NCBI GenBank assembly: GCA_021324595.1 | Contig: JAJPIV010000032.1 | Location: forward strand, 1-49,022 | Source: Actinomycetota bacterium | GTDB taxonomy: Bacteria > Actinomycetota > Actinomycetes > Streptosporangiales > Streptosporangiaceae | Direction of reading: 5' to 3' | Length of the DNA stretch: 49,022 nt | Shown here: positions 16,468 to 25,162 of the stretch, in pieces | Layout of the letters: the number at the start of each line of letters is the position of its first letter | How positions within the stretch are numbered: position 1 is the first letter of the stretch | The notes under the pieces: generated by a model | What the model saw: only the letters and a program-made list of their open reading frames with translations | Databases searched by the model: none | What the model was told of the DNA's origin: nothing | Program-made: the position numbers and the translations under genes

Positions 16468-18838
16468 CCAGCGCGGCGCCTGGGGCACCGGGCAGGCCAG
16501 GCGGCATCCGGACCTCCAAGCTGGACGAGCTCAGGGTGGTCCACCAGGCCCTGCCCCGGCACGACCAGGCCGAGAAGATCGCGGGAACCACGCGCTACGC
16601 CGGTGACCTGGCGTTCGCGCACATGTTGCACGCCCGCCTGGTTCGCTCGCCCGTCCCCTCCGCGCGCGTGACCCGCCGCGACTCCACCGCGGCGGCGGCG
16701 GTTCCCGGGGTGGTGTGCGTCCTGTTCGGCGAGGACGTGCCGCACAACACGATCTGGGTGGACGTGCCCGGCCAGACGGTGGAGGTCGCCGCGCTCAAGG
16801 CCAGCATGGAGGTGCTCGCGACCGACCGGGTGCGGTTCCACGGCGAGCCGGTCGCGCTGGTCGTCGCCGAGTCGGAGGAGGCGCTCACGGCGGCGTGCGA
16901 GCTGGTCGAGGTCGAGTACGAGGAGCTCCCGGGCGTCTTCGACCCGGACGAGGCGCTGGCCGACGGCGCGCCCGCCGTCCACGAGCGGGGCAACTTGATC
17001 GGGGAGTGGCGGATCGACCGGGGCGACGCCGACGCTGCGTTCGCCGCGGCCGACGTGATCGTGGAGGGCAGCTACCGGACCCAGTTCGTGGACCACGCCT
17101 ACCTGGAGCCGGAGGCCGGCGTGGGCTGGATGGACGACGAGGGGGTGCTCAACCTGCGGGTCGCCACCCAGGTCGTGGAGCACTACCGGGACGTGGCCCG
17201 CATCCTCGGCGTCCCGGAGTCACGGGTCCGGGTGATCGCCCCCTACGTGGGCGGCGGCTTCGGCGGCAAGGAGGACATGACCGTCGAGCCCTACCTGGCC
17301 CTCGCGGTGCTGCGGACCGGCCGTCCGGTGCGGATGCAGTGGACCCGGCAGGAATCCCTGCTCGCCCGGCCGAAGCGGCACCCGATGCGGCTGCGCTACC
17401 GCACGGCGGCCCGCCGTGACGGGACGATCCTGGCCCACAGCATCGACATCACCGCCGACTCCGGCGCGTACGCCTACCTGTCCGCGCTCGTGCTGCTTTA
17501 CTCCTCGGTGCACGCGTGCGGCCCCTACCGGGTGGACAACGTCCGCCTGCGCGCCCGCTGCGCCTACACCAACAACCCGCCCACGTCGGCGTTCCGGGGG
17601 TTCGGCGGGATGCAGGTGGTGTTCGGCTACGAGGCGCAGATGGACCAGGTGGCGGCCAGGCTCGGGCTGTCCCCGGCCGAGATCAGGAAGAAGAACGCGC
17701 TGGCGCGGGGCGACACCCTGCCGGTCGGCCAGGTCATCGAGACCGAGGTCCTGCTGAAGGACTGCATCGACGCGGTGCTGGACAGGGCGGGGGCCAAGCC
17801 CGCGCCGTCCGGCCCGCGCAAGGCCGTGGGCCGGGGCATGGCCGCCAACATCCAGTCGTACGGCAGGCTGGTCTGGCTGAACGACTCGGCCGCCGCGTGG
17901 GTCGGGCTGCAGCTCGACGGCAGCCTGACCGTGCGGTGCGGAGTGCCCGACATCGGCGGAGGCCAGGCATCCTCGCTCGCCCAGATCGCCTCCGAGGTCC
18001 TCGGGGTGCCGATGGACCGGGTCACCGTTCACTTCGGCGACTCCGCCCTCACCCCGCTGGCGGGCACGACGACCGCCACCCGCCAGCTGCTCATGTCCGG
18101 CAACGCGGTGTACGAGGCGAGCGTCCAGCTGCGGGACGCTGTGCTGGGCGCCGTGGCGCGGGAGACGGGCCAGCCGGCCGGCGGGCTCGCGATGCGGGCC
18201 GACGGCGCCGGCGGCACGGTGATCGCGGGGCCCGGCCTGCGCCTGACGCTCCCGGAGGCGGTGCTGATCTGCCGGCGCCGGAACGTGCCGGCGGAAGCGC
18301 TCGGCACGTTCTTCGGCCCGAAGGGGCAGCCGGTCGCGCGGGACCTGCGGGCGGACCGGGTGTTCCCGGACTTCACCTTCGGCGCGCACCTGTGCGACCT
18401 GGAGGTGGACATCGACACCGGGCACGTGCAGGTGGTCCGCTACATCGCCGCGCACGACGTGGGCAGGGCCATCAACCCCTGTCGGTCGCCGGGCAGATCA
18501 GCGGCGCCGCGGTGCAGGGGCTCGGGATGGCGCTCCTGGAGGAGGTCGTGGTCGAGGACGGGGTCAACCTGGCCGCGGGGTTCTTCCAGTACCTGATCCC
18601 GACCGCGACCGACGTGCCGGACATCGAGGCGATCGTGCTGGAGTCCGGGGAAGGGCTCGGGCCGTTCGGGGCGCGCGGCACCGGCGAGCCGCCGATCGGC
18701 CCGCCCGCCGCCGCGGTGGCCAGCGCGATCTGCGACGCGCTCGGCCGGCGGCCCACCGCGCTTCCGATCACCCCGGAGCGGGTGCTGGCGTGCGCGGCGC
18801 CCGCCGATGGCGGCCCGGACCGCCCGGGCGCGCCCTGA
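16464..18838 (+). CDS. Molybdenum hydroxylase large subunit (xanthine dehydrogenase family), with one frameshift
   Basis: The catalytic subunit binds the molybdopterin-cytosine dinucleotide cofactor. It has GGGFGGKED near residue 262, TSAFRGFGGMQV near 374 and the catalytic-glutamate region RGTGEPPIGPP near the end. The first frame is open from ATG 16464 but leaves the family at about 18475-18482 (INPCRS). Adding one C to the AACCCCTG run restores INPLSVAGQISGAAVQGLG and an open frame to TGA 18838, about 790 residues, which is full length. The AYxCSFR loop of CO dehydrogenase is absent, so this is an N-heterocycle or aldehyde hydroxylase, not CO oxidation. I treat the shift as a probable sequence error. 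Confidence 0.85.
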
Positions 18839-18964
18839 CCGGCCGGGCCCCCCGGCGGCGGGCGCGTCGCGGCCCGCGGCCGGTCTGGCCGCCGCCGGCC
18901 GCCCGGCCGCATGGCGGGGGCGCCGGCTCGTGGCGCACACTGATGCGGTGGGCGGGCTCCGGCG

Positions 18965-19993
18965 ATGACAGCGCTGCTGGTGGTCCTGGCGATCGGGTTC
19001 GCCTTCAGCATGGGCGCGCACTACACCGGCGCGTGCATGGGAATGCCGCACGCCCTGGGGGCCATCGGCGCCCGCGGCGCCCTGCTGCTGATGGCCCCGC
19101 TGACGCTGGCCGGGGCGGCGCTCGCCTCGCACGGGGTGGAGCGGACGGTCGGGCATGAGCTGCTGGCCGGCCCCGGCCTGTCCACGGCGGGGCTGGTGAT
19201 CGTGCTCGCGGTGGCATTCGGGCTCACCAGCCTGTTCAACGTCGCGCGGGTCCCGACCTCCACGATCCAGATCCTGGTGTTCAGCGTGGCCGGGGTCGGG
19301 CTGGCGGCGGGAGCGGGGGTGCGCTGGGCCACGATCGGCACGCTGGCCGCGATCTGGGTGGCCGCGCCGCCGGCCGCCGGGCTCCTCGGCTACGCGCTGA
19401 CCCGGGTGCTGGACCGGGTCCCGGCCATCCGGGCGCGGGCGCGGGCCACCGGGCCGGCGCCTGCGGCCACCGCGCCCGGCCCGGCCGCCGCCGCCGGCGG
19501 GCCGCTGGCCGCCGCGCTGATCGCGGTCGGGGCGCTGGCGTCGTTCACGATGGGCGGCAACGACGTGGCCAACGCGACCGGGCCGCTGGTCGGGGCGGGA
19601 GTGCTCGGCCCGCTGGCGGCCGGCCTCGCCGGCGGCGCCGGCCTGGCCGCGGGGGTGCTCAGCTGGGGGCGGCCGCTGCTGCGCCGGGTCGCCTTCGACA
19701 TCGTCAGCGTGGACCGGCCGATGGCGGCCGCCGCACAGCTCGTGCAGGCGCTCGTCGTCCTCGCGGCGGTCGCGTTCGGGTTCTTCACGTCCATGAACCA
19801 GGCGCTGATCGGCGCCATGACCGGCGCCGCCGTGGCCCGCGGGCGCCGCGCGGTCCACGCCGGCGTGCTGCGGGGCGTCCTCCTGGGCTGGCTGATCGGC
19901 CCGGGAGCCGCCATCGCACTCGGCTTCGCGGCCGGCCGGCTGGCGGCGCTCTCGGCCGGAGCGCACGCGCTCCGGCCGGCGGCGCTCCGGTAG
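18965..19993 (+). CDS. PiT-family anion permease with a divergent first repeat
   Basis: A 342-residue membrane protein with about 10 hydrophobic segments. The second half has the PiT phosphate-transporter signature GGNDVANATGPLVGA. At the equivalent place in the first half stands GAHYTGACMGMPHALGA, which lacks the Asp-Asn pair seen in both repeats of ordinary PiT proteins. The two halves are joined by a short Ala/Pro-rich linker. PiT carriers take up phosphate or sulfate with H+ or Na+. The altered repeat may change substrate or coupling. It follows the hydroxylase operon by 126 bases, so cotranscription is possible but not shown. No PhoU-like DUF47 partner gene is adjacent. Confidence 0.75.
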   Translation: MTALLVVLAIGFAFSMGAHYTGACMGMPHALGAIGARGALLLMAPLTLAGAALASHGVERTVGHELLAGPGLSTAGLVIVLAVAFGLTSLFNVARVPTSTIQILVFSVAGVGLAAGAGVRWATIGTLAAIWVAAPPAAGLLGYALTRVLDRVPAIRARARATGPAPAATAPGPAAAAGGPLAAALIAVGALASFTMGGNDVANATGPLVGAGVLGPLAAGLAGGAGLAAGVLSWGRPLLRRVAFDIVSVDRPMAAAAQLVQALVVLAAVAFGFFTSMNQALIGAMTGAAVARGRRAVHAGVLRGVLLGWLIGPGAAIALGFAAGRLAALSAGAHALRPAALR

Positions 19994-20046
19994 GCTCTGC
20001 GCGACCACTGCACGCATCCGATGACCGCCGACCGGAGGCCGCGACA

Positions 20047-20946
20047 GTGACCGGCCCGCTGGAGCTCGACCGCCTGAGCCGGCGGTTCGGCGACGTGACC
20101 GCCCTGGACGGCCTGAGCTTCAGCGTCCCCGCAGGGCAGGTGGTGGGGTTCCTCGGCCCGAACGGCGCCGGCAAGACCACGGCGATGCGCGCCATCTTCG
20201 GCCTGACCGACCTCGACTCGGGCTCGGTGCGTTGGGCGGGTGCCCCGGTCGGCGCCGCGGAGCGGCGGCGCTTCGGCTACATGCCGGAGGAGCGCGGCCT
20301 GTACCCGAACATGCCGGTCGCGGAGCAGGTCGCCTACATCGGCCGGCTGCACGGGATGGACGCGCGCGCCGCGGCCTCGGCCGCCAGCGGGTGGCTCGAG
20401 CGCCTCGGCGTCGCGGACCGCGCGGCGAGCAAGGTCGGATCGCTGTCCCACGGCAACCAGCAGCGGGTGCAGCTCGCGGCGGCGCTCGTGCACGACCCCG
20501 AGATGCTCGTTCTCGACGAGCCGCTCGCCGGCCTGGACCCGGCCGGCATGGACGCGATCGGCGAGGTGCTCGTGGAGCGTGCCCACTCCGGGCACTGCGT
20601 GCTGTTCTCCAGCCACCAGCTCGACCTGGTCGAGGACCTGTGCGAGTCGGTGGCGATCATCGACCACGGGCGGCTGGTCGCCAGCGGCACCGTCGACGAG
20701 CTGGCCACCAGCGGGCCCCGCCGGCTCGTGGTCCGGGTGGAGGGGGACCGCGAGGGCGCGTGGGCGCGGGCCGTTCCCGGCGTCCGGGTCTCGGAGGTGA
20801 ACGGCGGCGAGGTCAGGCTCGTGCTCGACCAGGGCGCCGACAGCGACGCGGTCCTGGATGCGGCGCGGGCCGCGGGCCGCGTCACCACGTTCACCTTCGA
20901 GCGCCGCCGCCTGTCCGAGGTGTTCCGCGAGGCGGTGAGCTGGTGA
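20047..20946 (+). CDS. ABC transporter ATP-binding protein (NatA-like)
   Basis: A 299-residue ATPase: Walker A GPNGAGKTT at 37-45, signature LSHGNQQR, Walker B LVLDEPLAGLDP, and the switch histidine in FSSHQ. The C-terminal 90 residues form the extra domain typical of exporter ATPases of the NatA/drug type. GTG at 20047 is preceded by GGAGG. The stop overlaps the permease start (GTGA, 20943-20946), so the two form one transporter. The substrate could be sodium, a drug or a lipid. Confidence 0.88.
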   Translation: MTGPLELDRLSRRFGDVTALDGLSFSVPAGQVVGFLGPNGAGKTTAMRAIFGLTDLDSGSVRWAGAPVGAAERRRFGYMPEERGLYPNMPVAEQVAYIGRLHGMDARAAASAASGWLERLGVADRAASKVGSLSHGNQQRVQLAAALVHDPEMLVLDEPLAGLDPAGMDAIGEVLVERAHSGHCVLFSSHQLDLVEDLCESVAIIDHGRLVASGTVDELATSGPRRLVVRVEGDREGAWARAVPGVRVSEVNGGEVRLVLDQGADSDAVLDAARAAGRVTTFTFERRRLSEVFREAVSW

Positions 20947-22301
20947 GCAAGCTGCCCTATGTCGTCGTCATCGCGGTGGTGGCGGTCATCGTCCGGCTCG
21001 GGCTGCGCCGCCGCGCCCGGGCCCGGACGCCCCGGCCGGGCGCCGCCCGGGCCGGGCGCCGGCCGCGGCCGGTGCTCGGCGACACCGGGCTGGTGGCGGC
21101 CCGCGAGATCCGCGAGCGGCTGCGGGGCCGGGTGTTCTGGATCGTCACGGTCATCCTGTTCGGCGCGGTGGCGGCGGCCGTCCTCATCCCCGCCCTGCGC
21201 GGGCACGGGACCGCGAGCCAGCGGATCGGGGTGGTGGCGGGCTCGGCGCCGCTCGACGCGGAGCTGCGCGCCCTGGCCAGGGGCACGGGGCTGTCCGTGA
21301 CGATCACCACCGAGCCCGGCCTGGCCCGGGCGCGCGCCGCCCTCGCCGCGGGCCGGCTCGACGTCGTCGTGGACGGCGCGGGGACGATCCTGGTGGACAA
21401 GCCGGTCTCGCCCGCCGACACCTCGGCGCCGGCCCGCTACGTGCGGGCCGTGTCGGAGGCCCTCGGCGCCCAGCGGGCGTTCGCCCGGGCGGGCCTGACC
21501 CCGCGGCAGGTGGCCACGATCGCCGGGGCCAGGCCGGTGCCGGTCGCCAGCCTCCAGCCCGCCAGGAAGGCCCGCACGACCGCCGAGACCACCGCGCTGC
21601 TCGGGGTGATCCTGACCTTCATCGTGCTCACCCAGTACCTGACGTGGACGCTCATGGGGGTGATGGAGGAGAAGGCGAGCCGCGTCGTCGAGGTCCTGCT
21701 GGCCGCCGTCCGGCCGATCCAGCTGCTCGCCGGCAAGGTCCTCGGGATCGGCGCCGTCGCCCTCGCCCAGGCGGTCGCCCTCGTCGCCTTCGCGCTCGCG
21801 CTGGCCGAGGCGGCCGGGTCGAGCCTGGTGCACGGCGCCGCCCCGCTCGTGGCGGCGGCCGCGCTCGGGTGGATGGTCCTCGGGTACGCCTTCTACAGCT
21901 GGCTCTACGCCGCCGCGGGCTCGCTGGCCGAGCGGCAGGACCAGGTGCAGAGCCTGGCGCTGCCGCTGAGCGCGCCCCTCATCCTCGGCTACATCGCCTC
22001 CCTGGTCAGCGTCAGCTCGGGCACCCCCTCGCTGCTGGTGACGGTGCTCGCCTACCTGCCGCCCACGGCCCCGTTCGCCATGCCGGTGCTGGTCGGGTTC
22101 GGGGAGGCGACCTGGTGGCAGTTCGCGCTCTCCATGGCGCTGACGCTGGCGTGCACGGTGCTGGTGGCGCTCGCCGCGGCCCGCGTCTACCGCCGGGCCG
22201 TGCTGCGGACCGGCGGGCGGGTGCGGCTGCGGGACACGCTGCTCGGCGCGCGAGCCCCGGCGCGGGGCGGAACGCCCTCCCCGCGCGGCCTGGCGCGGTA
22301 G
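20943..22301 (+). CDS. ABC-2 type permease (NatB-like)
   Basis: A 452-residue integral membrane partner of the preceding ATPase. It has a short N-terminal hydrophobic segment, a basic linker, AAREIRERLRGRVFWIVTVIL leading into the first ABC-2 helix, a large extracytoplasmic domain (about residues 90-220), then five or six C-terminal helices containing the NatB-like MEEKASRVVEVLL motif. The GTG start overlaps the ATPase stop. The extra N-terminal helix before the ABC-2 helix is a little unusual; an alternative start further in would remove it but has no evident ribosome-binding site. Confidence 0.85.
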   Translation: MSKLPYVVVIAVVAVIVRLGLRRRARARTPRPGAARAGRRPRPVLGDTGLVAAREIRERLRGRVFWIVTVILFGAVAAAVLIPALRGHGTASQRIGVVAGSAPLDAELRALARGTGLSVTITTEPGLARARAALAAGRLDVVVDGAGTILVDKPVSPADTSAPARYVRAVSEALGAQRAFARAGLTPRQVATIAGARPVPVASLQPARKARTTAETTALLGVILTFIVLTQYLTWTLMGVMEEKASRVVEVLLAAVRPIQLLAGKVLGIGAVALAQAVALVAFALALAEAAGSSLVHGAAPLVAAAALGWMVLGYAFYSWLYAAAGSLAERQDQVQSLALPLSAPLILGYIASLVSVSSGTPSLLVTVLAYLPPTAPFAMPVLVGFGEATWWQFALSMALTLACTVLVALAAARVYRRAVLRTGGRVRLRDTLLGARAPARGGTPSPRGLAR

Positions 22302-22353
22302 CGTGGGGGAAGCTGCCCGGGGATCCGGCCGGCACGACGCGAAAGGGCCGCAC

Positions 22354-22785
22354 ATGGCACGGGTCAGCACGTACCTGAACTTCCAGGGCCAGGCGGAGGA
22401 GGCGCTCGCCCGCTACGCCGACGTCTTCGGCACCCGGGTCTCGGCGCTGTTCCGGTTCTCCGACATGCCCGAGGCGGGGCCCGGTGAGCTTCCCGAGGAG
22501 GAGCGCGGCCTCGTGATGCACGCCGAGCTGCCGATCATCGGCGGCCACGTGCTGATGGCGACCGACATGCTCCGGTCCCTCGGCCAGCGGACGCGGGTCG
22601 GCAACAACACCACCATCAGCCTGGATGTCGACAGCAGGGAGGAGGCCGACCGGATCTACCAGGCCCTGGCCGATGGCGGCTCGGAGGGGATGCCGATGGC
22701 CGACATGCCCTGGGGCGCCTACTGGGGCACGACCCTGGACCGCTACGGCATCCGCTGGATGGTCAGCCACGCCCCGGCGTCCTGA
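22354..22785 (+). CDS. VOC-superfamily (PhnB/glyoxalase-like) protein
   Basis: A 143-residue protein with the PhnB-like VOC fold: RVSTYLNFQGQAEEALARYADVFG at the start, GHVLMATD in the middle and WGAYWGTTLDRYGIRWMV at the end. Members are small metal-binding or binding-only proteins of diverse or unknown role. The ATG at 22354 (after AAAGGG) is preferred over the longer form at 22303, which begins one base after the permease stop and lacks family similarity in its first 17 residues. Confidence 0.75.
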   Translation: MARVSTYLNFQGQAEEALARYADVFGTRVSALFRFSDMPEAGPGELPEEERGLVMHAELPIIGGHVLMATDMLRSLGQRTRVGNNTTISLDVDSREEADRIYQALADGGSEGMPMADMPWGAYWGTTLDRYGIRWMVSHAPAS

Positions 22786-22797
22786 CCCCCTCCCCGC

Positions 22798-24246
22798 GTG
22801 ACGGTCCGGGCCGGCGGCCCCGGGCACGTGGGCCTTCGGTCCCCGCGCGGCCCCACGCTGATCTCGCTGATGCTGGCGACCAGCCTGGTCGCCATCGACT
22901 CCACGATCATCGCGACGGCCGTGCCCTCGGTCGTCGCCGACCTTGGCGGCTTCGCGCAGTTCCCGTGGCTGTTCTCGGTGTACCTGCTGGCCCAGGCCGT
23001 CGCGGTGCCGGTCTACGGCAAGCTCGCCGACGTGCTCGGCCGCAAGCCGATCATGCTGCTGGGCATCGGGCTGTTCCTGGCCGGGTCGGCGCTGGCCGCG
23101 GCCGCGTGGTCGATGCCCGCGCTGATCGCCTTCCGCGCGCTGCAGGGCCTGGGCGCGGGCGCGATACAGCCGATGAGCCTGACGATCGCCGGGGACATCT
23201 ACACCCTCGCCGAGCGGGGCCGCGTCCAGGGGTACCTGGCCAGCGTCTGGGGCGCGTCCGCGGTCGCCGGCCCCGCGCTGGGCGGCGTGTTCTCCGAGTA
23301 CCTCACCTGGCGGTGGATCTTCATCGTCAACATCCCGCTGTGCGTCATCGCCGCGCTCGCGCTGATCCGCAACCTCCGCGAGGCGGTCGCCCGGCGCCCG
23401 CACCGGATCGACTACGCCGGCTCCGCGCTGCTCGCGGCCGGGTGCGGCCTGGTGATCCTGGGGCTGCTGGAGGGCGGGCAGGCGTGGCCGTGGTCGTCCC
23501 CGCCGGGCATCGGCGTCCCGGCCGCCGGCGTCGCGCTGCTGGCCCTGTTCATCCTGGCACAGCGCCGGGCGGCCGAGCCCGTCCTGCCGCCCTGGGTGCT
23601 GGGCCGCCGGGTCCTGCTCGCCGGCAACCTCGCCTCGGCCTGCGTCGGGGCGGTGCTGATCGGGCTGACGTCGTACGTCCCGGCGTTCGCGCAGCGCGTG
23701 CTGGGCGCCAGCCCGCTCGTCGCGGGCTTCGCGGTCGCGGCGCTGACCGTCGGCTGGCCGCTCACCTCCAGCCAGTCCGGCAAGGCGTACCTGCGCGTCG
23801 GCTTCCGGGCGACCGCCCTGGCCGGCAGCGCGGTGACCGTCGCCGGCACGGCACTCACGGCGCTGCTCGGCGCCCGCTCGGCGGTGCTCTTCGCGGGCTT
23901 CTCGTGCTTCGTCGCCGGCGCCGGGCTCGGGCTCGTCGCGGCGCCCGTCCTGATCGCCGCCCAGAGCACGGTGAGCTGGGGCGAGCGCGGCGTGGTCACC
24001 GCGGCGAACATGTTCAGCCGCTCGGTCGGCAGCGCCCTGGGCGTGGCGTGCTTCGGCGCGATCGCCAACGCCTCGCTGCGGCACGGCGCGGCCTCGGCCC
24101 GGGCGCTCGCGCTCGCCTCCCACCACGTGTTCGTCGCGGCGGCGGCGGCGGCCGTCCTGATGGGGCTCGCCGCGGCGCTGCTGCCGCGCGCGGGGCGCGC
24201 CGCAGGAGCCGCGGCCCTGCTCGCGCCGGATGCCGCCGGGGTCTGA
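22798..24246 (+). CDS. MFS exporter of the DHA2 (14-helix) type
   Basis: A 482-residue transporter with about 14 hydrophobic segments. The early part has STIIATAVPSVVADLGG and the loop 2-3 motif GKLADVLGRKP; the helix-5 antiporter motif region is SVWGASAVAGPALGGVFSEY. DHA2 proteins export drugs or metabolites against protons. GTG at 22798 lies 12 bases after the VOC stop but has no clear ribosome-binding site; translation may be coupled, or begin at an internal ATG a little downstream. No regulator is adjacent. Confidence 0.85.
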   Translation: MTVRAGGPGHVGLRSPRGPTLISLMLATSLVAIDSTIIATAVPSVVADLGGFAQFPWLFSVYLLAQAVAVPVYGKLADVLGRKPIMLLGIGLFLAGSALAAAAWSMPALIAFRALQGLGAGAIQPMSLTIAGDIYTLAERGRVQGYLASVWGASAVAGPALGGVFSEYLTWRWIFIVNIPLCVIAALALIRNLREAVARRPHRIDYAGSALLAAGCGLVILGLLEGGQAWPWSSPPGIGVPAAGVALLALFILAQRRAAEPVLPPWVLGRRVLLAGNLASACVGAVLIGLTSYVPAFAQRVLGASPLVAGFAVAALTVGWPLTSSQSGKAYLRVGFRATALAGSAVTVAGTALTALLGARSAVLFAGFSCFVAGAGLGLVAAPVLIAAQSTVSWGERGVVTAANMFSRSVGSALGVACFGAIANASLRHGAASARALALASHHVFVAAAAAAVLMGLAAALLPRAGRAAGAAALLAPDAAGV

Positions 24247-24262
24247 GCCGGGCCGGGTGATC

Positions 24263-24284
24263 GGCCGGGCGCTCACGCCCGGCC
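24263..24284. terminator. Perfect 9-bp hairpin between convergent genes
   Basis: GGCCGGGCG (24263-24271) and CGCCCGGCC (24276-24284) are separated by CTCA. It lies 16 bases after the MFS stop and 41 bases after the DUF488 stop on the other strand, as expected for a shared terminator. There is no U tract. Confidence 0.55.
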
Positions 24285-24325
24285 ACGCGGCCGCGCCCGT
24301 CCCGCTCGGCCCGCCGGCCCTGTCG

Positions 24326-24688
24326 TCAGGCGGAGCCGCGCAGCACGTCGGCGAGGACCGCGGCCTGGCTGAGGCCGACGTCCTTGGTCGCGGTGAGCAA
24401 GGTGACCGGACCGGACTCCGCCAGCCGCCGGAGCCGGGCGAGCGCCTCGCGGGCCGGCGGGGCGCCGAGCTCGGCGACGTACCGGCGGCGGAACTCCTCG
24501 AACAGCGCCGGGTCGTGCCGGTACCAGGTTCGCAGCCCCGGGGACGGGGCGACGTCCTTGGCCCACTCGTCCAGCCGCGCCGCATCCCTGCGCAGCCCGC
24601 GGGGCCACACGCGGTCGACGAGCACGCGCGCGCCGTCCGCGGGCGACGGATCCTCATACACCCGGCGGACGCGTATGTCCACGCTCAT
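24326..24688 (-). CDS. DUF488 family protein
   Basis: The 120-residue protein has the DUF488 signature: RVLVDRVWPRGLRR, then LDEWAKDVAPSPGLRTWYRHDP and VTLLTATKD. Homologues are widespread and uncharacterised; some sit near heme or redox genes. The ATG at 24688 is preceded by GGAGG and overlaps the stop of the small membrane-protein gene (ATGA), so the two are coupled. Confidence 0.85.
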   Translation of the reverse strand: MSVDIRVRRVYEDPSPADGARVLVDRVWPRGLRRDAARLDEWAKDVAPSPGLRTWYRHDPALFEEFRRRYVAELGAPPAREALARLRRLAESGPVTLLTATKDVGLSQAAVLADVLRGSA

Positions 24689-24954
24689 CACGGTCCTCCC
24701 TCCGCCGCCCTCCGGTGAGCGGCCGGGCTGAGGTGGCTCCCGCCACCAGCCTGCCACGGCGCCCCGCCGTTCGGCGGGCTGGCCCCGGCCACGAGTACCT
24801 TCCGGGCGAACGCGTCGGCCCACCCCGACGCCGGCCGTGCCAGGCCCGTCCGGCGCTCGCACCTCCAGATGCCGGCCACCACGGCCAGGAACACCGCGGC
24901 GGCGCCCGACGCGAGCGCCACCGCGACCACGAGGACCACCACGCGAATCGCCAC
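24688..24954 (-). CDS. Small single-span membrane protein
   Basis: An 88-residue frame with one hydrophobic helix at about residues 4-28 (RVVVLVVAVALASG onward) and a polar, Gly/Pro-rich C-terminus. The start is GTG at 24954, with GGGAAG uncomfortably close, so an internal GTG is possible. The main support for it being a gene is the ATGA overlap with DUF488. No family recognised. Confidence 0.45.
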   Translation of the reverse strand: MAIRVVVLVVAVALASGAAAVFLAVVAGIWRCERRTGLARPASGWADAFARKVLVAGASPPNGGAPWQAGGGSHLSPAAHRRAAEGGP

Positions 24955-25106
24955 CTTCCCGGATCACTGGCGGCCAGGGAACGGCGCCCTTGACAGGCCA
25001 CCCGCCTCAAGCGGGCGCCGCGCGGGGCCAGGCCGGAAGGCGCCTGGCGGGAAGCGGCAGAACCTTGCGGGACGTGCAAGCGGCCCACGGTCCCCTGGCG
25101 GTGCGA

Positions 25107-25132
25107 GGTACGTTCGGAAGGGGACGTGTACC
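25107..25132. promoter_or_regulatory. Imperfect inverted repeat before the XRE-family gene
   Basis: GGTACGT and ACGTGTACC flank a ten-base centre, about 30 bases before the regulator start. XRE proteins often autoregulate from such sites. Only the symmetry supports this. Confidence 0.25.
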
Positions 25133-25162
25133 CGGCGATGAGGCCCGGCGAGGCGGCGGAGA

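Noticed and set aside
16464-18838. CO dehydrogenase (CoxMSL) identity
   Set aside because: The subunits share the family layout, but the large subunit lacks the AYxCSFR active-site loop of form I CO dehydrogenase and lies among heterocycle-catabolism genes.
22012-24657. An 881-codon minus-strand frame across the VOC and MFS genes
   Set aside because: Low-complexity translation with no family features. The plus-strand genes have ribosome-binding sites, membrane segments and motifs.
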